Part shown: positions 24,998 through 33,302 of the stretch, piece after piece
Layout of the letters: each line of letters opens with the position of its first letter
Numbering within the stretch: position 1 is the stretch's first letter
Source: Actinomadura harenae
GTDB lineage: Bacteria > Actinomycetota > Actinomycetes > Streptosporangiales > Streptosporangiaceae
DNA length: 64,000 bases
Assembly (NCBI RefSeq): GCF_003696215.1
Contig: NZ_RFFG01000026.1
Coordinates: 1 to 64,000, forward strand
Direction: 5' to 3'
Position numbers and translations under genes: made by a program
Notes under the pieces: generated by a model
Databases searched by the model: none
The model's input: only the letters and a program-made list of their open reading frames with translations
Told to the model about the DNA's origin: nothing

Positions 24998-26274
24998 GGG
25001 CCGCCGAGCTGCTCGACCTGGACCGCGAGCACGTGTGGCATCCGTACGCGCCGATGCCCGGGACGTCCCGGCCGCTCCTGGTCGAGTCGGCCTCCGGTGT
25101 ACGTCTACGCCTGGCCGAACCCGTCGACGGCGTCACGGAACTGGTCGACGGGATGTCGTCGTGGTGGGCGGCGGTGCACGGCTACGCGCACCCGGTGATC
25201 GACGCGGCCGTCCGCGACCAGATGGGGCGGATGAGCCACGTCATGTTCGCCGGGCTGACCCACGAGCCGGCGATCCGGCTCGCGCACACACTGGTGGAGA
25301 TCACGCCGGAGCCGCTGCGGCACGTGTTCCTCGCCGACTCGGGGTCGATCTCGGTCGAGGTCGCGATGAAGATGTGCCTGCAGTACTGGCGGGCCCGGGG
25401 CCGGGGCGGCAAGCGCCGCCTGCTGACGTGGCGCGGCGGCTACCACGGCGACACCTGGCATCCGATGTCGGTGTGCGATCCCGAGGGCGGCATGCACCAC
25501 ATGTGGCAGGGCGCCCTGGCCGACCAGGTGTTCGCCGACGCGCCGCCGCGCGAGTTCGACCCGGCCTACGTCGAGCACCTGGACGCGCTGCTGACCCGGC
25601 ACCGGGACGAGGTCGCGGCGGTCATCGTCGAGCCGATCGTGCAGAACGCCGGCGGGATGCGGTTCCACTCGCCGCGATACCTGCGCGCGCTGCGCGAGCT
25701 GTGCACGGCGCACGATGTGCTGCTGGTCTTCGACGAGATCGCCACCGGCTTCGGACGCACGGGCGAGCTGTTCGCCGCCGACCACGCCGGGGTGAGCCCC
25801 GACGTGATGTGCGTCGGCAAGGCGCTGACCGGCGGTTACCTGAGCATGGCCGCGACGTTGTGCACGGCGGAGGTCGCGGCCGGGATCAGCGCCGGCGACT
25901 CCCCGGCGCTCGCCCACGGGCCGACGTTCATGGGCAATCCGCTGGCCGCGGCCGCCGCCAACGCGGCGCTGGGGCTGCTACTCGAACAGGACTGGCGTGC
26001 CGACGTCCGGCGGATCGAGACGGCCCTCGCCGCCGGTCTCGCACCGGGCCGGGCGATCACCGGAGTGCGGGACGTCCGCGTGCTCGGCGCGATCGGCGTC
26101 GTCCAGCTGGACCACGAGGTGGACATGGCCGCCGCCACCCGCGCGGCCGTCGGACACGGCGTCTGGCTCAGGCCGTTCCGGGACCTGATCTACACGATGC
26201 CGCCGTACGTGACGTCGGACGAGGACCTCGCCGCGATCACGTCGGCGATGCTGGCCGCGGCCGCCGCGGGCTGA
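24994..26274 (+). CDS. bioA: Adenosylmethionine-8-amino-7-oxononanoate aminotransferase
   Basis: 426 residues from a GTG overlapping the bioB stop. Class-III aminotransferase of the BioA branch: HPYAPM near the N-terminus, SSWWAAVHGY, GSISVEVAMKM, YHGDTWHPMSV, VFDEIATGFGRTG (Asp binding the PLP nitrogen) and the PLP lysine in GKALTGG (about residue 276). It converts KAPA to DAPA using SAM as amino donor, the step before BioD and BioB. Translational coupling with bioB implies equal expression. Confidence 0.95.
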   Translation: MRAAELLDLDREHVWHPYAPMPGTSRPLLVESASGVRLRLAEPVDGVTELVDGMSSWWAAVHGYAHPVIDAAVRDQMGRMSHVMFAGLTHEPAIRLAHTLVEITPEPLRHVFLADSGSISVEVAMKMCLQYWRARGRGGKRRLLTWRGGYHGDTWHPMSVCDPEGGMHHMWQGALADQVFADAPPREFDPAYVEHLDALLTRHRDEVAAVIVEPIVQNAGGMRFHSPRYLRALRELCTAHDVLLVFDEIATGFGRTGELFAADHAGVSPDVMCVGKALTGGYLSMAATLCTAEVAAGISAGDSPALAHGPTFMGNPLAAAAANAALGLLLEQDWRADVRRIETALAAGLAPGRAITGVRDVRVLGAIGVVQLDHEVDMAAATRAAVGHGVWLRPFRDLIYTMPPYVTSDEDLAAITSAMLAAAAAG

Positions 26275-26311
26275 CCGCGCACCGCCACGCCCACACCCCG
26301 GGGGTTGAGCA

Positions 26312-26380
26312 GCATCGGAACGAGAATCCGCGTTAGGCGTTGGCTCGGCCTGACGGTGGCGTGACTCTTCGTTCCGATGC
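26312..26380. terminator. Long-loop inverted repeat after bioA
   Basis: Perfect 12-nt arms GCATCGGAACGA / TCGTTCCGATGC separated by 45 nt. May be a terminator for the bio operon or a footprint of a small mobile repeat; the loop is long for a simple terminator. Confidence 0.4.
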
Positions 26381-26409
26381 GGTTCGGGATGGGCGTGTTT
26401 CAAATCGAC

Positions 26410-27078
26410 TCATGAAACGATTTCCGGGTTAGCGACCCTGAGGACGCCTTCCTGCGTGTGGAGGCCTTCACCTGCCCGATGTCGACGTGCGGCGTCCCGG
26501 CCGGTTCCCCGTTCCGGACGACCAAGAACCGGGTGGCCGTCCAGTACCACACCGCCCGGTTCAAGCTCGTGCCCGCGCTGGCGAAGGTGCTGAAGGTGCC
26601 GACTCTCGCGGGGGCCCGCCCACCGCTCGGCGTCCGCCTCGCTGCCCGTCCCCCCATCCGGCGTCTCCTCCTGGTCGCCATTGGCGAACGCCTGCGCGAG
26701 CACCGGACGCCACGCGGCCCGCCCGGCCGCGTGCACACGCCTGAGCACGTCCAGGAGCACCGCGACGTCAGCGATCGGCATCGCGGAGAACACCCGCCTC
26801 AGCGCGCCCCGCTCGTACACCGAGACGCTCGCATCCTCCAGAAAGCTCACGCCGCACTTGTTCAGCGTGTCGACCAGGTTGAGCACGCGCAGCTCGGCGG
26901 CCAGATCCTCGGCCATCTGGCCGCGATCCGCAGGGCTGAGCCCGCCGTCCTCCAGGCCCTGGACCGTGGCCGAGAGATCCTGGCAGACCGGAGAGTCCCG
27001 GAGAACATGGTCTCGATCGGTGAACGGCCCGGCCGGGAGCGGCCCCGGCGGCTCAGTGACGTGGGGGGATTTGCTCAC
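26410..27078 (-). CDS. Hypothetical protein, C-terminal frame uncertain
   Basis: 222 residues, beginning MSKSPHVTEPPGPLPAGPF. The first ~140 residues look like a genuine helical protein (LSPADRGQMAEDLAAELRVL, VFSAMPIADVAVLLDVL). The last ~70 residues turn Arg/His/Gly-rich in this frame. Another frame over 26400-26600 gives a more protein-like end (SLNRAVWYWTATRFLVVRNG), so a frameshift near 26.6 kb is possible. Family not recognised. Confidence 0.45.
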   Translation of the reverse strand: MSKSPHVTEPPGPLPAGPFTDRDHVLRDSPVCQDLSATVQGLEDGGLSPADRGQMAEDLAAELRVLNLVDTLNKCGVSFLEDASVSVYERGALRRVFSAMPIADVAVLLDVLRRVHAAGRAAWRPVLAQAFANGDQEETPDGGTGSEADAERWAGPRESRHLQHLRQRGHELEPGGVVLDGHPVLGRPERGTGRDAARRHRAGEGLHTQEGVLRVANPEIVS

Positions 27079-27178
27079 GCCGCGACGCTACTCCCGCACC
27101 CCGACGCCGCGTCCCCCTTATCCGATCACTCGGTCTCGCGCTCGACGTCGACCCGCCCCGCACCAGGCCCCAAGGCGC

Positions 27179-27451
27179 CTACAACCCGCACCGGTCGTAC
27201 AGCGTCACGGCCAGGCCGCGCGCCAGGTTCCCAAGCGGCCCCGGGTACAGCGCGGCCGGCTCATCCAGCAGCGCGGCGACCACCTCGGCCTCACCGGCGT
27301 TCAGCAGGGGGTGCCGTTCCCCGCCCCGGTGGGCGTCCAACCTGCGCGCCAGGGACTCGGCGTACTGCTCGGGGGGATGGGATCGCCCGAGGGCTGGCGG
27401 ACGCGGACGTACGCCGGGGGCGGCCCCGGCGGGCGGTGTGGGTGCGGTCAT
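27179..27451 (-). CDS. Small hypothetical protein
   Basis: 90 residues from an ATG. After a Pro/Ala-rich start, the second half is helical and ends LGNLARGLAVTLYDRCGL. Codon bias is normal for the window. No family recognised. Confidence 0.4.
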   Translation of the reverse strand: MTAPTPPAGAAPGVRPRPPALGRSHPPEQYAESLARRLDAHRGGERHPLLNAGEAEVVAALLDEPAALYPGPLGNLARGLAVTLYDRCGL

Positions 27452-27592
27452 GTCCCGGGACGCTGCCGGGACGGCCGCGCCGACGCCGGAGGCCCGACCG
27501 CTTCGATAGGTCCATGGCCGTCAACGACGGTGCCGGTTTCTGGGGTCGTCCCGCCAGCTAAGGCCGAGGAGGTCAGCCCTGCGCGGACGCGG

Positions 27593-28024
27593 TCAGTTCT
27601 GCGGTGAACGCAGGTGTTCGACCAGGCCGGGCTCGCGCTGGCATTCGGGGCAGCTCGGCTCCCCGGTGACCACCCTGCCCTCTTCCGGTGCCCACCAGAA
27701 GCCGCACAGCGCCCTGGGCCAGTCGTCGGCGGGATCGGCGACATAGTGCGAGCCGTGACCGGTGACGCGCACGGTGGTCGCCTTACTCCCGTCGTAGGGT
27801 GCGCCCTCGGGCCACCGGTAGGCCGGGGACAGGTCACACCGCATCCGGTGGTCCGGCCCCTTCTCCCGGCGTCCGTAGAACACCCTGCTGCCCGCGTCGA
27901 CGGCATCGGCCAGCCGCTCGAACGAAAGGTCGTAGTCGTACATGTGCGACCAGCTTCCCGGTTCCTGCTGTCTGGTCAGCGACCGGAACTCCAGCTGCAG
28001 CCGCGCCAGGTCGTGACGGTTCAC
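27593..28024 (-). CDS. Hypothetical protein with C-terminal Cys motif (paralogue of 23.6-kb remnant)
   Basis: 143 residues from the GTG at 28022-28024, chosen because it overlaps the stop of a short upstream ORF (GTGA); a GTG two codons earlier is possible. Conserved-looking blocks: YDYDLSFERLADAVDAGSRV, a VRVTGHGSHYV strand, DDWPRALCGFWWAPEE and a CxxC-like end (EPSCPEC) that may bind metal with Cys in ALCGF. The same family occurs as a broken copy upstream of bioB, so the gene has been duplicated locally. Function unknown. Confidence 0.65.
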   Translation of the reverse strand: MNRHDLARLQLEFRSLTRQQEPGSWSHMYDYDLSFERLADAVDAGSRVFYGRREKGPDHRMRCDLSPAYRWPEGAPYDGSKATTVRVTGHGSHYVADPADDWPRALCGFWWAPEEGRVVTGEPSCPECQREPGLVEHLRSPQN

Positions 28025-28155
28025 CCGCACGTGTCGGTCGCGCGGTTGTAGCCGTAGTCCTCGGTCTTGTTGCTCGGCACCAGGGTGACTCCTTCGAGTG
28101 CGGCGTCGGGTCCTTCATCGTCGCTGTGGCGGTCATCATCATCACCTCCCGGCAC
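28021..28155 (-). CDS. Short acidic ORF translationally coupled to the next gene
   Basis: 44 codons from a GTG, Asp-rich at the N-terminus (GGDDDDRHSDDEG) and ending KTEDYGYNRATDTCG. Its TGA overlaps the GTG of the following hypothetical gene. Low-complexity start and weak ribosome site, so it may be only the 3' end of an older gene. Confidence 0.35.
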   Translation of the reverse strand: MPGGDDDDRHSDDEGPDAALEGVTLVPSNKTEDYGYNRATDTCG

Positions 28156-28199
28156 TCCGCCCTGCGTCCAGACACAAAACCCAGCGTCGACACGGGCCT

Positions 28200-28430
28200 A
28201 GATCGGCATGGGGAAGCGCGGCGGCGGCGAGCCCGGCCCATTGCCCGTCCTCGTCGCCCGGGTCACCGGACTCGGCCCGGACGGTGAGCAGGCGCTCGAC
28301 CTTTCCGGCCGCCAGGAAGCACACGCTCGTGGAGTCCATCCCTCCGGACAGGTCCGCGCTGAGCGACGTCCTGCCGTGCGCGCGGACGGCCACGGCGTCA
28401 TGCAAGGCCCGGCGCACGCGGGCGACACCG
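28200..28430 (-). pseudogene. Asparagine-synthetase-like (lasso-peptide cyclase type) fragment
   Basis: About 75 codons on the minus strand read LHDAVAVRAHGRTSLSADLS then GGMDSTSVCFLAA and AESGDPGDEDGQWAGLAAAA. SGGMDSTS is the PP-loop (SGGxDS) ATP-binding motif of asparagine synthase B and lasso-peptide macrolactam cyclases. Both ends stop abruptly: a truncated TPR gene on the other strand begins at one end and unrelated sequence at the other. Clearly a relic, not a working enzyme. Confidence 0.65.
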
Positions 28431-29026
28431 AGCGCGCGGACCGGTGGTTCCGGTCGGCGCGCGAAGCGCTGCGCGAGCTTCGCGACGGCTGGGACCATCG
28501 CCTCCCGGTCGTCTGGGCCCTGCTGGAGTGCGGCCGGGAGGACGAGGCGCGGGCCCTCCTGGCCGAGGCCACCGGCGATCCCGGCGGCACCGCCGGTGTT
28601 CCGTTCGTCGCCCACGCGCTGCGCAAGGGCCGGGTCGACCTCGCCGAACGCATTCTGCGCGACGCCGAGGACTGGTTCCACGACTGGACGGTGGTGGCGC
28701 TCCTCCGGAAGCACGGCCAGGACGACCTGCTGCGCGATTGGGCCGAGCGCAACAACCTCGCGGCCGACGAACCGGGCGTTCCGGCGGACGAGGACCTCGC
28801 CCGCCGGTACGCCGAGATCACCCAGATCCCGCCCGCGAAGCGCCAGGTCCCGACCGCCGACCTGCTCATCCAGGCGGCGCGCCAGCACCGGCTCGACGCG
28901 GTGCTCGCGCTCCTCCCGAAGCTGCCCATGCCGACCTACGCTGGCATGTCCTCGCACGACCGTCCGTTCGCGGCGTTCAGCGCGCTGCGCATCGTCACCA
29001 CCGGAATCGACCACGAGACCTGGTGA
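28400..29026 (+). CDS. TPR-like protein, probably 5'-truncated
   Basis: 208 residues from an ATG at 28400; the true start is probably lost at the junction with the lasso-cyclase fragment near 28.42 kb. The sequence is a series of helical pairs (TERADRWFRSAREALRELRD, ALLECGREDEARALLAEATG, GRVDLAERILRDAEDWFHD) typical of tetratricopeptide or bacterial transcriptional activator repeats. It has a conserved-looking C-terminus (PMPTYAGMSSHDRPFAAFSA). It converges on the WD40 gene with 39 bp between. Confidence 0.5.
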   Translation: MQGPAHAGDTERADRWFRSAREALRELRDGWDHRLPVVWALLECGREDEARALLAEATGDPGGTAGVPFVAHALRKGRVDLAERILRDAEDWFHDWTVVALLRKHGQDDLLRDWAERNNLAADEPGVPADEDLARRYAEITQIPPAKRQVPTADLLIQAARQHRLDAVLALLPKLPMPTYAGMSSHDRPFAAFSALRIVTTGIDHETW

Positions 29027-29065
29027 CACGCGCGGGTCACGTCACTCCTCGCGCTGCACCTCGCG

Positions 29066-32000
29066 TCATTCCTCCCGGCTCAGAACGGCGATGTCGCCGC
29101 CGAAGCAGACGACGAGCCGTCCTTGGGAGGTCGTGGCGAGCGCGGTGACCGGGTGCGGGAAGACCAGTTCGTCCGCGGCCGGTTCGTCCGCGGCGAGGTC
29201 CCATACGCGGACGGTGCGGTCCTCGCTCCCGGAGAAGGCGATCGGACGACCGTCGAGGACGGCCGTCGCCAGGGCCGTGATCGTGCCGGTGTGGCCCGCC
29301 AGCGCGGGCCACACCACCGAGCCGTTGGACGCGTCCCAGACGCGGACGACCTGGTCCCTGCCCGCGGTGAGGGCGATCGAGCGGCCGTCGAGCCTGGTCA
29401 CCGCGACCGCGCACAGGTCGTCGGTGTCGCCGAGCCGCGGGTCGTGGACCCTCCGGCCGTTCCGCGCCTGCCACACCACGGTCTCGGCGGACGCGTCGCC
29501 ACCGGCCGTGACGACGACCGCGCGGCCCCTGTCGTCCTCGGTGACGGCGGCGGCGCGCACCGGGGCGTAGTGCAGGGACCGCAGGCGCCTGCCGACGCGC
29601 CTGCCCGTCCGCAGCTCGTGGACGGAGACGGCGTTGTCGTAGGTCCCGGTGACCACGACCTCCCGCTCGCCCTCCTTGCCGAGCGCGACGGAGATGATCT
29701 CGACGTGGTGGTCGGTGGCGAAGCGCGCCTGTTCGCGGCCGTCGGCGAGGTCCCACACGACGATCTTCTCGTTCGGGGTCGCGACGGCGACCGGACGGCC
29801 GTCCAGTTCGGTCACCGCGAACGCCGAGATCGGGCCGGTGGAGATCGGCTCGGCGACGGGCGTGCCGTCGGACAGGTCCCAGGTTCGCAGGCGGCCGCCG
29901 CCGGCCGTGACCACGACCCCGCGACCGTCGATCTCCGAGACGGCCGCCCTGGCGGCCCCGCCACCGGGGCGGGGACGAGGGGCGTCCGGGTCGTCCTCGG
30001 CGGGGGAACGCAGTTCCCAAAGGAAGATCGAGTCGTCGTCGCCGGACACCAGCGTGGGACGGCCGTGGAGTTCGGCGAGCGCGAACGCGGCGGGCCCCGA
30101 CTTGTGGCCGGTCCAGGGGTCGCCCACGGCCTCGCCGGCGGCCAGGTCCCACATCTGGATCTCGGCGTCCGTCCGCCTGGTGCCTCCGATGATCGCGACG
30201 GGTCGCCCACCGACGTCGCCGATCGCAAGGGGGTGGGACCCGCGTCCGGCGATGGGCAACCGCCGCACCTCGGTCCGCGTGGCCAGGTCCCAGACCCTCG
30301 CGGTGTGGTCACGAGAGGTGGTGACGGCCACCTGGCGGCCGTCGACCGTGGCGGTGGCCACCCCCACGATCTCCCGCCCGTGCCCGACCAGCGGGTCGCC
30401 GAGTCGCCGACGCGTGGTCAGGTCCCAGAGGGAGACCGTGCAGTCGTTCGGGTAGGCGCCGCTCGCCACGAGGGCGACCGGACGGCCGTCCAGGTCGGTG
30501 ACCGCGATGGCGTGCACCTCGGCCGCGAGCCCGGCGAGCGGCTCCCCCGACTCGCGGCCCTCGGCCAGATCCCAGACGCGGACCTCGTTCTCCGCGCCGC
30601 CGCGTCCGCCGGACAAGGCCACGAGACGGCCGTCCACCTTCGTGACGGCGAGGGCCCGGACCTCGGCGTCCGGTGTGGTCAGGGGCGTTCCGACCTGCTT
30701 GCCGAGCGCCAGATCCCAGGTCCTGACCGTGCCGTCGTTGCCGCCGCTCAGCACGACGTCACGGCCCTCGATGGTGGTGAGCACGACGGCGTTCACCGCT
30801 CCCTGGTGGCCCTTCAGATCGCCGCCGATCTGGTCGCCGGTGATCGGGTCGAGGACGCGGAGCTTCTGGTTCCACCCCGCGGAGACGACGACGGCGCGTC
30901 CCTCGACCGTTCCCGTGGCGAGCGCCCGGCAGGTGCTCCCGGGGAGGGACAGCGCCGCGCGGTCGGTCAGGGCGGCTCCCGTCGCCCAGTCCACGCGCCA
31001 CGACAAGCGGGAACGGCTCACGCCCGTCGGACGATCCGGGCCCTCGATCGAGGTGTCCCAGAGCAGCATCGCGTTGTCCCGTCCGGCGGTCACGGCGACC
31101 GGACGGCCGTCCAGCTCGCCGACCGCGAGGGCGGTCATCCAATGGGCGTGGGACTCCAGAGGATCTCCGACGGGGCGGTCCTCGGCCAGGTCCCACATGC
31201 GGAGCGCGCGGTCGGTGCAGTCGACGATCACGATCGGCCGCCCGTCCACCATCGTGGTGGCGATCCCGCGGAAGGCGCCCGTGTCGTGGCCCCGGAACGG
31301 CTCTCCGACCACCTTGCGGGCGGCAAGGTCCGTGACCTGCAGGGACTTGGACGGCCCGCCGTCGGTCACGGCCACGGGACGCCCGTTCAGGACCGTGACG
31401 GCCAGGGTGGTTCCGTAAGCCTTCAGCGGCTCGCCCAGGCCGCGCCCGTCGAACGGATCCCAGAACCGCATCGTGTGGTCCCCGCCCAGGGTCACCAGCA
31501 CCGTCCGGCCGTCGACCTCCACGGCGTCCGCGTCTTGCACCAGCCCTGCGTGGCCTTCGAACGGTCCGCCGATCCGCGTGCCGTTCTGGAGGTCCCAGAT
31601 CTGGATCGGGTCGGGATCGTAGCCGCAGCAGAGCGCGACAGGCCGCCCGTCCAGGACGCCCGTCGTGATCCTGATCAGGCTGTTCTTGCCGGCGCGCAGC
31701 GCGTCCCCGACCTTCGTTCCGGTCGTCAGGTCCCACCGCTGGACGCCCCTGTCGTAACCGGCGACGAGCATCGGACGGCCGTCGACGGTCGCGGTGGCCA
31801 GGGCCGTGGCCCGCTGGTCGAGGACGCCCGTCTCGTCGCCGGTCGCCATGTCCCAGACGCGCACGGTGTCGTTGATGTACTTCGCGCCGATCGCGACGGC
31901 CCTGCCGTCGACGGTAGCGGTCGCCAGCGCCTCGATGCGTTCGGTCCGTCCGGCGAAGCGCCGGAGCCGCCGGTTGTCCGGCAGGCGTCCGGTGCTCCAG

Positions 32001-32299
32001 ACCGTGGTGGAGCGGGGGTCGTCACCCGGCGGCACCGCCACGTCCGCGATCCGGCGGGCGAGGTCGTCGGCTCCCCAACGGGACGCGTCCAGGCTCAGCG
32101 CCTGACGACGCCGGACGGCGTCCACGCGCCGATGCCGTTCGAACGACGTCCGGTAGACCGTCGCCGCCAACCGCGCCTCGGCGCTCACGGCTCGTGGAAG
32201 CAGGGCCAGAATCTCGCCCGGATCGCCACGGACCAAGTGTTTCGGATCGCACAGCAGGTCATCGGCGGACGGCGGATCAGCGGGAGCAAAGTTGATCAT
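29066..32299 (-). CDS. Giant WD40 beta-propeller protein
   Basis: 1,077 residues from the ATG at 32297-32299. A ~115-residue helical N-terminal domain (DPKHLVRGDPGEILALLPRA, DASRWGADDLARRIADVAVP) is followed by 20 clear WD40 units plus a weaker final one. Each unit has the form xVDGRPVAVTxGxDxTVRVWDLATG. Twenty-one units would fill three seven-bladed propellers. There is no kinase, nuclease or membrane domain and no signal peptide, so it is probably a cytosolic scaffold. Similar N-terminal domains occur on other actinomycete WD40 proteins. Partners unknown. Confidence 0.85.
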   Translation of the reverse strand: MINFAPADPPSADDLLCDPKHLVRGDPGEILALLPRAVSAEARLAATVYRTSFERHRRVDAVRRRQALSLDASRWGADDLARRIADVAVPPGDDPRSTTVWSTGRLPDNRRLRRFAGRTERIEALATATVDGRAVAIGAKYINDTVRVWDMATGDETGVLDQRATALATATVDGRPMLVAGYDRGVQRWDLTTGTKVGDALRAGKNSLIRITTGVLDGRPVALCCGYDPDPIQIWDLQNGTRIGGPFEGHAGLVQDADAVEVDGRTVLVTLGGDHTMRFWDPFDGRGLGEPLKAYGTTLAVTVLNGRPVAVTDGGPSKSLQVTDLAARKVVGEPFRGHDTGAFRGIATTMVDGRPIVIVDCTDRALRMWDLAEDRPVGDPLESHAHWMTALAVGELDGRPVAVTAGRDNAMLLWDTSIEGPDRPTGVSRSRLSWRVDWATGAALTDRAALSLPGSTCRALATGTVEGRAVVVSAGWNQKLRVLDPITGDQIGGDLKGHQGAVNAVVLTTIEGRDVVLSGGNDGTVRTWDLALGKQVGTPLTTPDAEVRALAVTKVDGRLVALSGGRGGAENEVRVWDLAEGRESGEPLAGLAAEVHAIAVTDLDGRPVALVASGAYPNDCTVSLWDLTTRRRLGDPLVGHGREIVGVATATVDGRQVAVTTSRDHTARVWDLATRTEVRRLPIAGRGSHPLAIGDVGGRPVAIIGGTRRTDAEIQMWDLAAGEAVGDPWTGHKSGPAAFALAELHGRPTLVSGDDDSIFLWELRSPAEDDPDAPRPRPGGGAARAAVSEIDGRGVVVTAGGGRLRTWDLSDGTPVAEPISTGPISAFAVTELDGRPVAVATPNEKIVVWDLADGREQARFATDHHVEIISVALGKEGEREVVVTGTYDNAVSVHELRTGRRVGRRLRSLHYAPVRAAAVTEDDRGRAVVVTAGGDASAETVVWQARNGRRVHDPRLGDTDDLCAVAVTRLDGRSIALTAGRDQVVRVWDASNGSVVWPALAGHTGTITALATAVLDGRPIAFSGSEDRTVRVWDLAADEPAADELVFPHPVTALATTSQGRLVVCFGGDIAVLSREE

Positions 32300-32415
32300 G
32301 CTCAGGGACCCTACTGAGCGCGCCGACACCAAACCCCCCATATGCCCAAAGCCGCAGGCCGAGACCGCGCCGTCCCTGAACGGGGGCCGCTAGATCGTTG
32401 ATGGGAATGTTGGTG

Positions 32416-32956
32416 CTAGTGGTCGTAGGCGATCAGGGATCGTTTGACGGGCTGGTCGGTGAGCCAGTTGTGCCAGATGGCGCCACCCGGGCGGCAGGAC
32501 CAGCAGCACCACCACCCGGCGGGACCTGCCCACCGCCCGCCACTGCCCGTCGACGATTCCGGTGCCCGCGTCGGCGACCCACCAGGCCCCCGCACCGCGC
32601 CGGGTGATCCGGGCGATACGGCCGCGGTCCATGTGCACCGTCCACGCCTCGACGTCCTCCACCCGGCCCCGGTGCAGATCGACCGGGCGCAGCCCCATGG
32701 AGAGCATGTCGGCGTAGTGGCCGGCGGACCCGTGCGCGTTGGGCTGGCCGGGCTGGACCACCAGCAGCGGGTGAACGGCCCTGCCGAGACGGACCCGGCT
32801 GAAGGTGAACCAGTCCGCCTGACCGTAGGGCCCGGGGGAGTACGGGGCGGGCGCGGCGCCGCCGGTGGGAAGGCCGCGCGCGTGGCGGGCGGCGTCGGCC
32901 TGCTGCGCCGTCCAGATCCGGGGACGGCCGCACCCGGGGTGCGTCCACACCGGCAT
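32416..32956 (-). pseudogene. Hypothetical gene with late +1 frameshift
   Basis: The first ~155 codons (MPVWTHPGCGRP ... AGAWWVADAGTGIVDGQWRA ... VVVLLVLPPG) look coding. At ~32.49 kb the reading frame shifts by one base: the alternate frame gives a sensible end, GAIWHNWLTDQPVKRSLIAY-DH-stop at 32416. The original frame instead runs through Arg/Pro-rich sequence to 32390. Either a sequencing error or a real disruption. The family looks like a small protein of actinomycete integrative elements, but I cannot name it. Confidence 0.55.
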
Positions 32957-33124
32957 CAGCGGGGGCCCTCGAAAGGCTTACCGCCGGTTTCCGTTCCGAT
33001 GTTCCTCAACCTCCGAGTTGGAGGCGCCGCTGCCAACTGAACGGGCTGGGGTCGCCGGTGGGCCGATGCGGGATCGTGACGGCGGGCCGGGTCCTGGACG
33101 TCCGCCCTCTGCGTGGAGGGGGAC

Positions 33125-33292
33125 ATGGGCGTGTCGTTGCGAGTGGCCCTGCTCGGCCTCGGGGGGCGTCCGGACGGGCGCCGGATCCGGATCGAGGCGT
33201 CCGGCGGTCAACATCTGCCGGACGCGGCCGATCGGGCTCGTTCCCCGGAGTTCCGCAAGGCCGTGGGCGACTTCGGCGACTCCTGCACCTGA
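33125..33292 (+). CDS. Small hypothetical ORF (55 aa)
   Basis: ATG preceded by a strong GGAGGGGG site 4-8 bp upstream. 55 residues: MGVSLRVALLGLGG ... RIRIEASGGQHLPDAADRAR ... VGDFGDSCT. Codon use is normal. It converges on the phosphatase gene, with 10 bp between stops. Could be a genuine small protein or a relic C-terminus. Confidence 0.4.
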   Translation: MGVSLRVALLGLGGRPDGRRIRIEASGGQHLPDAADRARSPEFRKAVGDFGDSCT

Positions 33293-33302
33293 GCTCGGAC
33301 GC

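Noticed and set aside
29123..32317. 1,064-codon ORF on the plus strand opposite the WD40 gene
   Set aside because: It is the antisense shadow of the repeats; its composition is Gly/Arg/Asp-rich with no domain.
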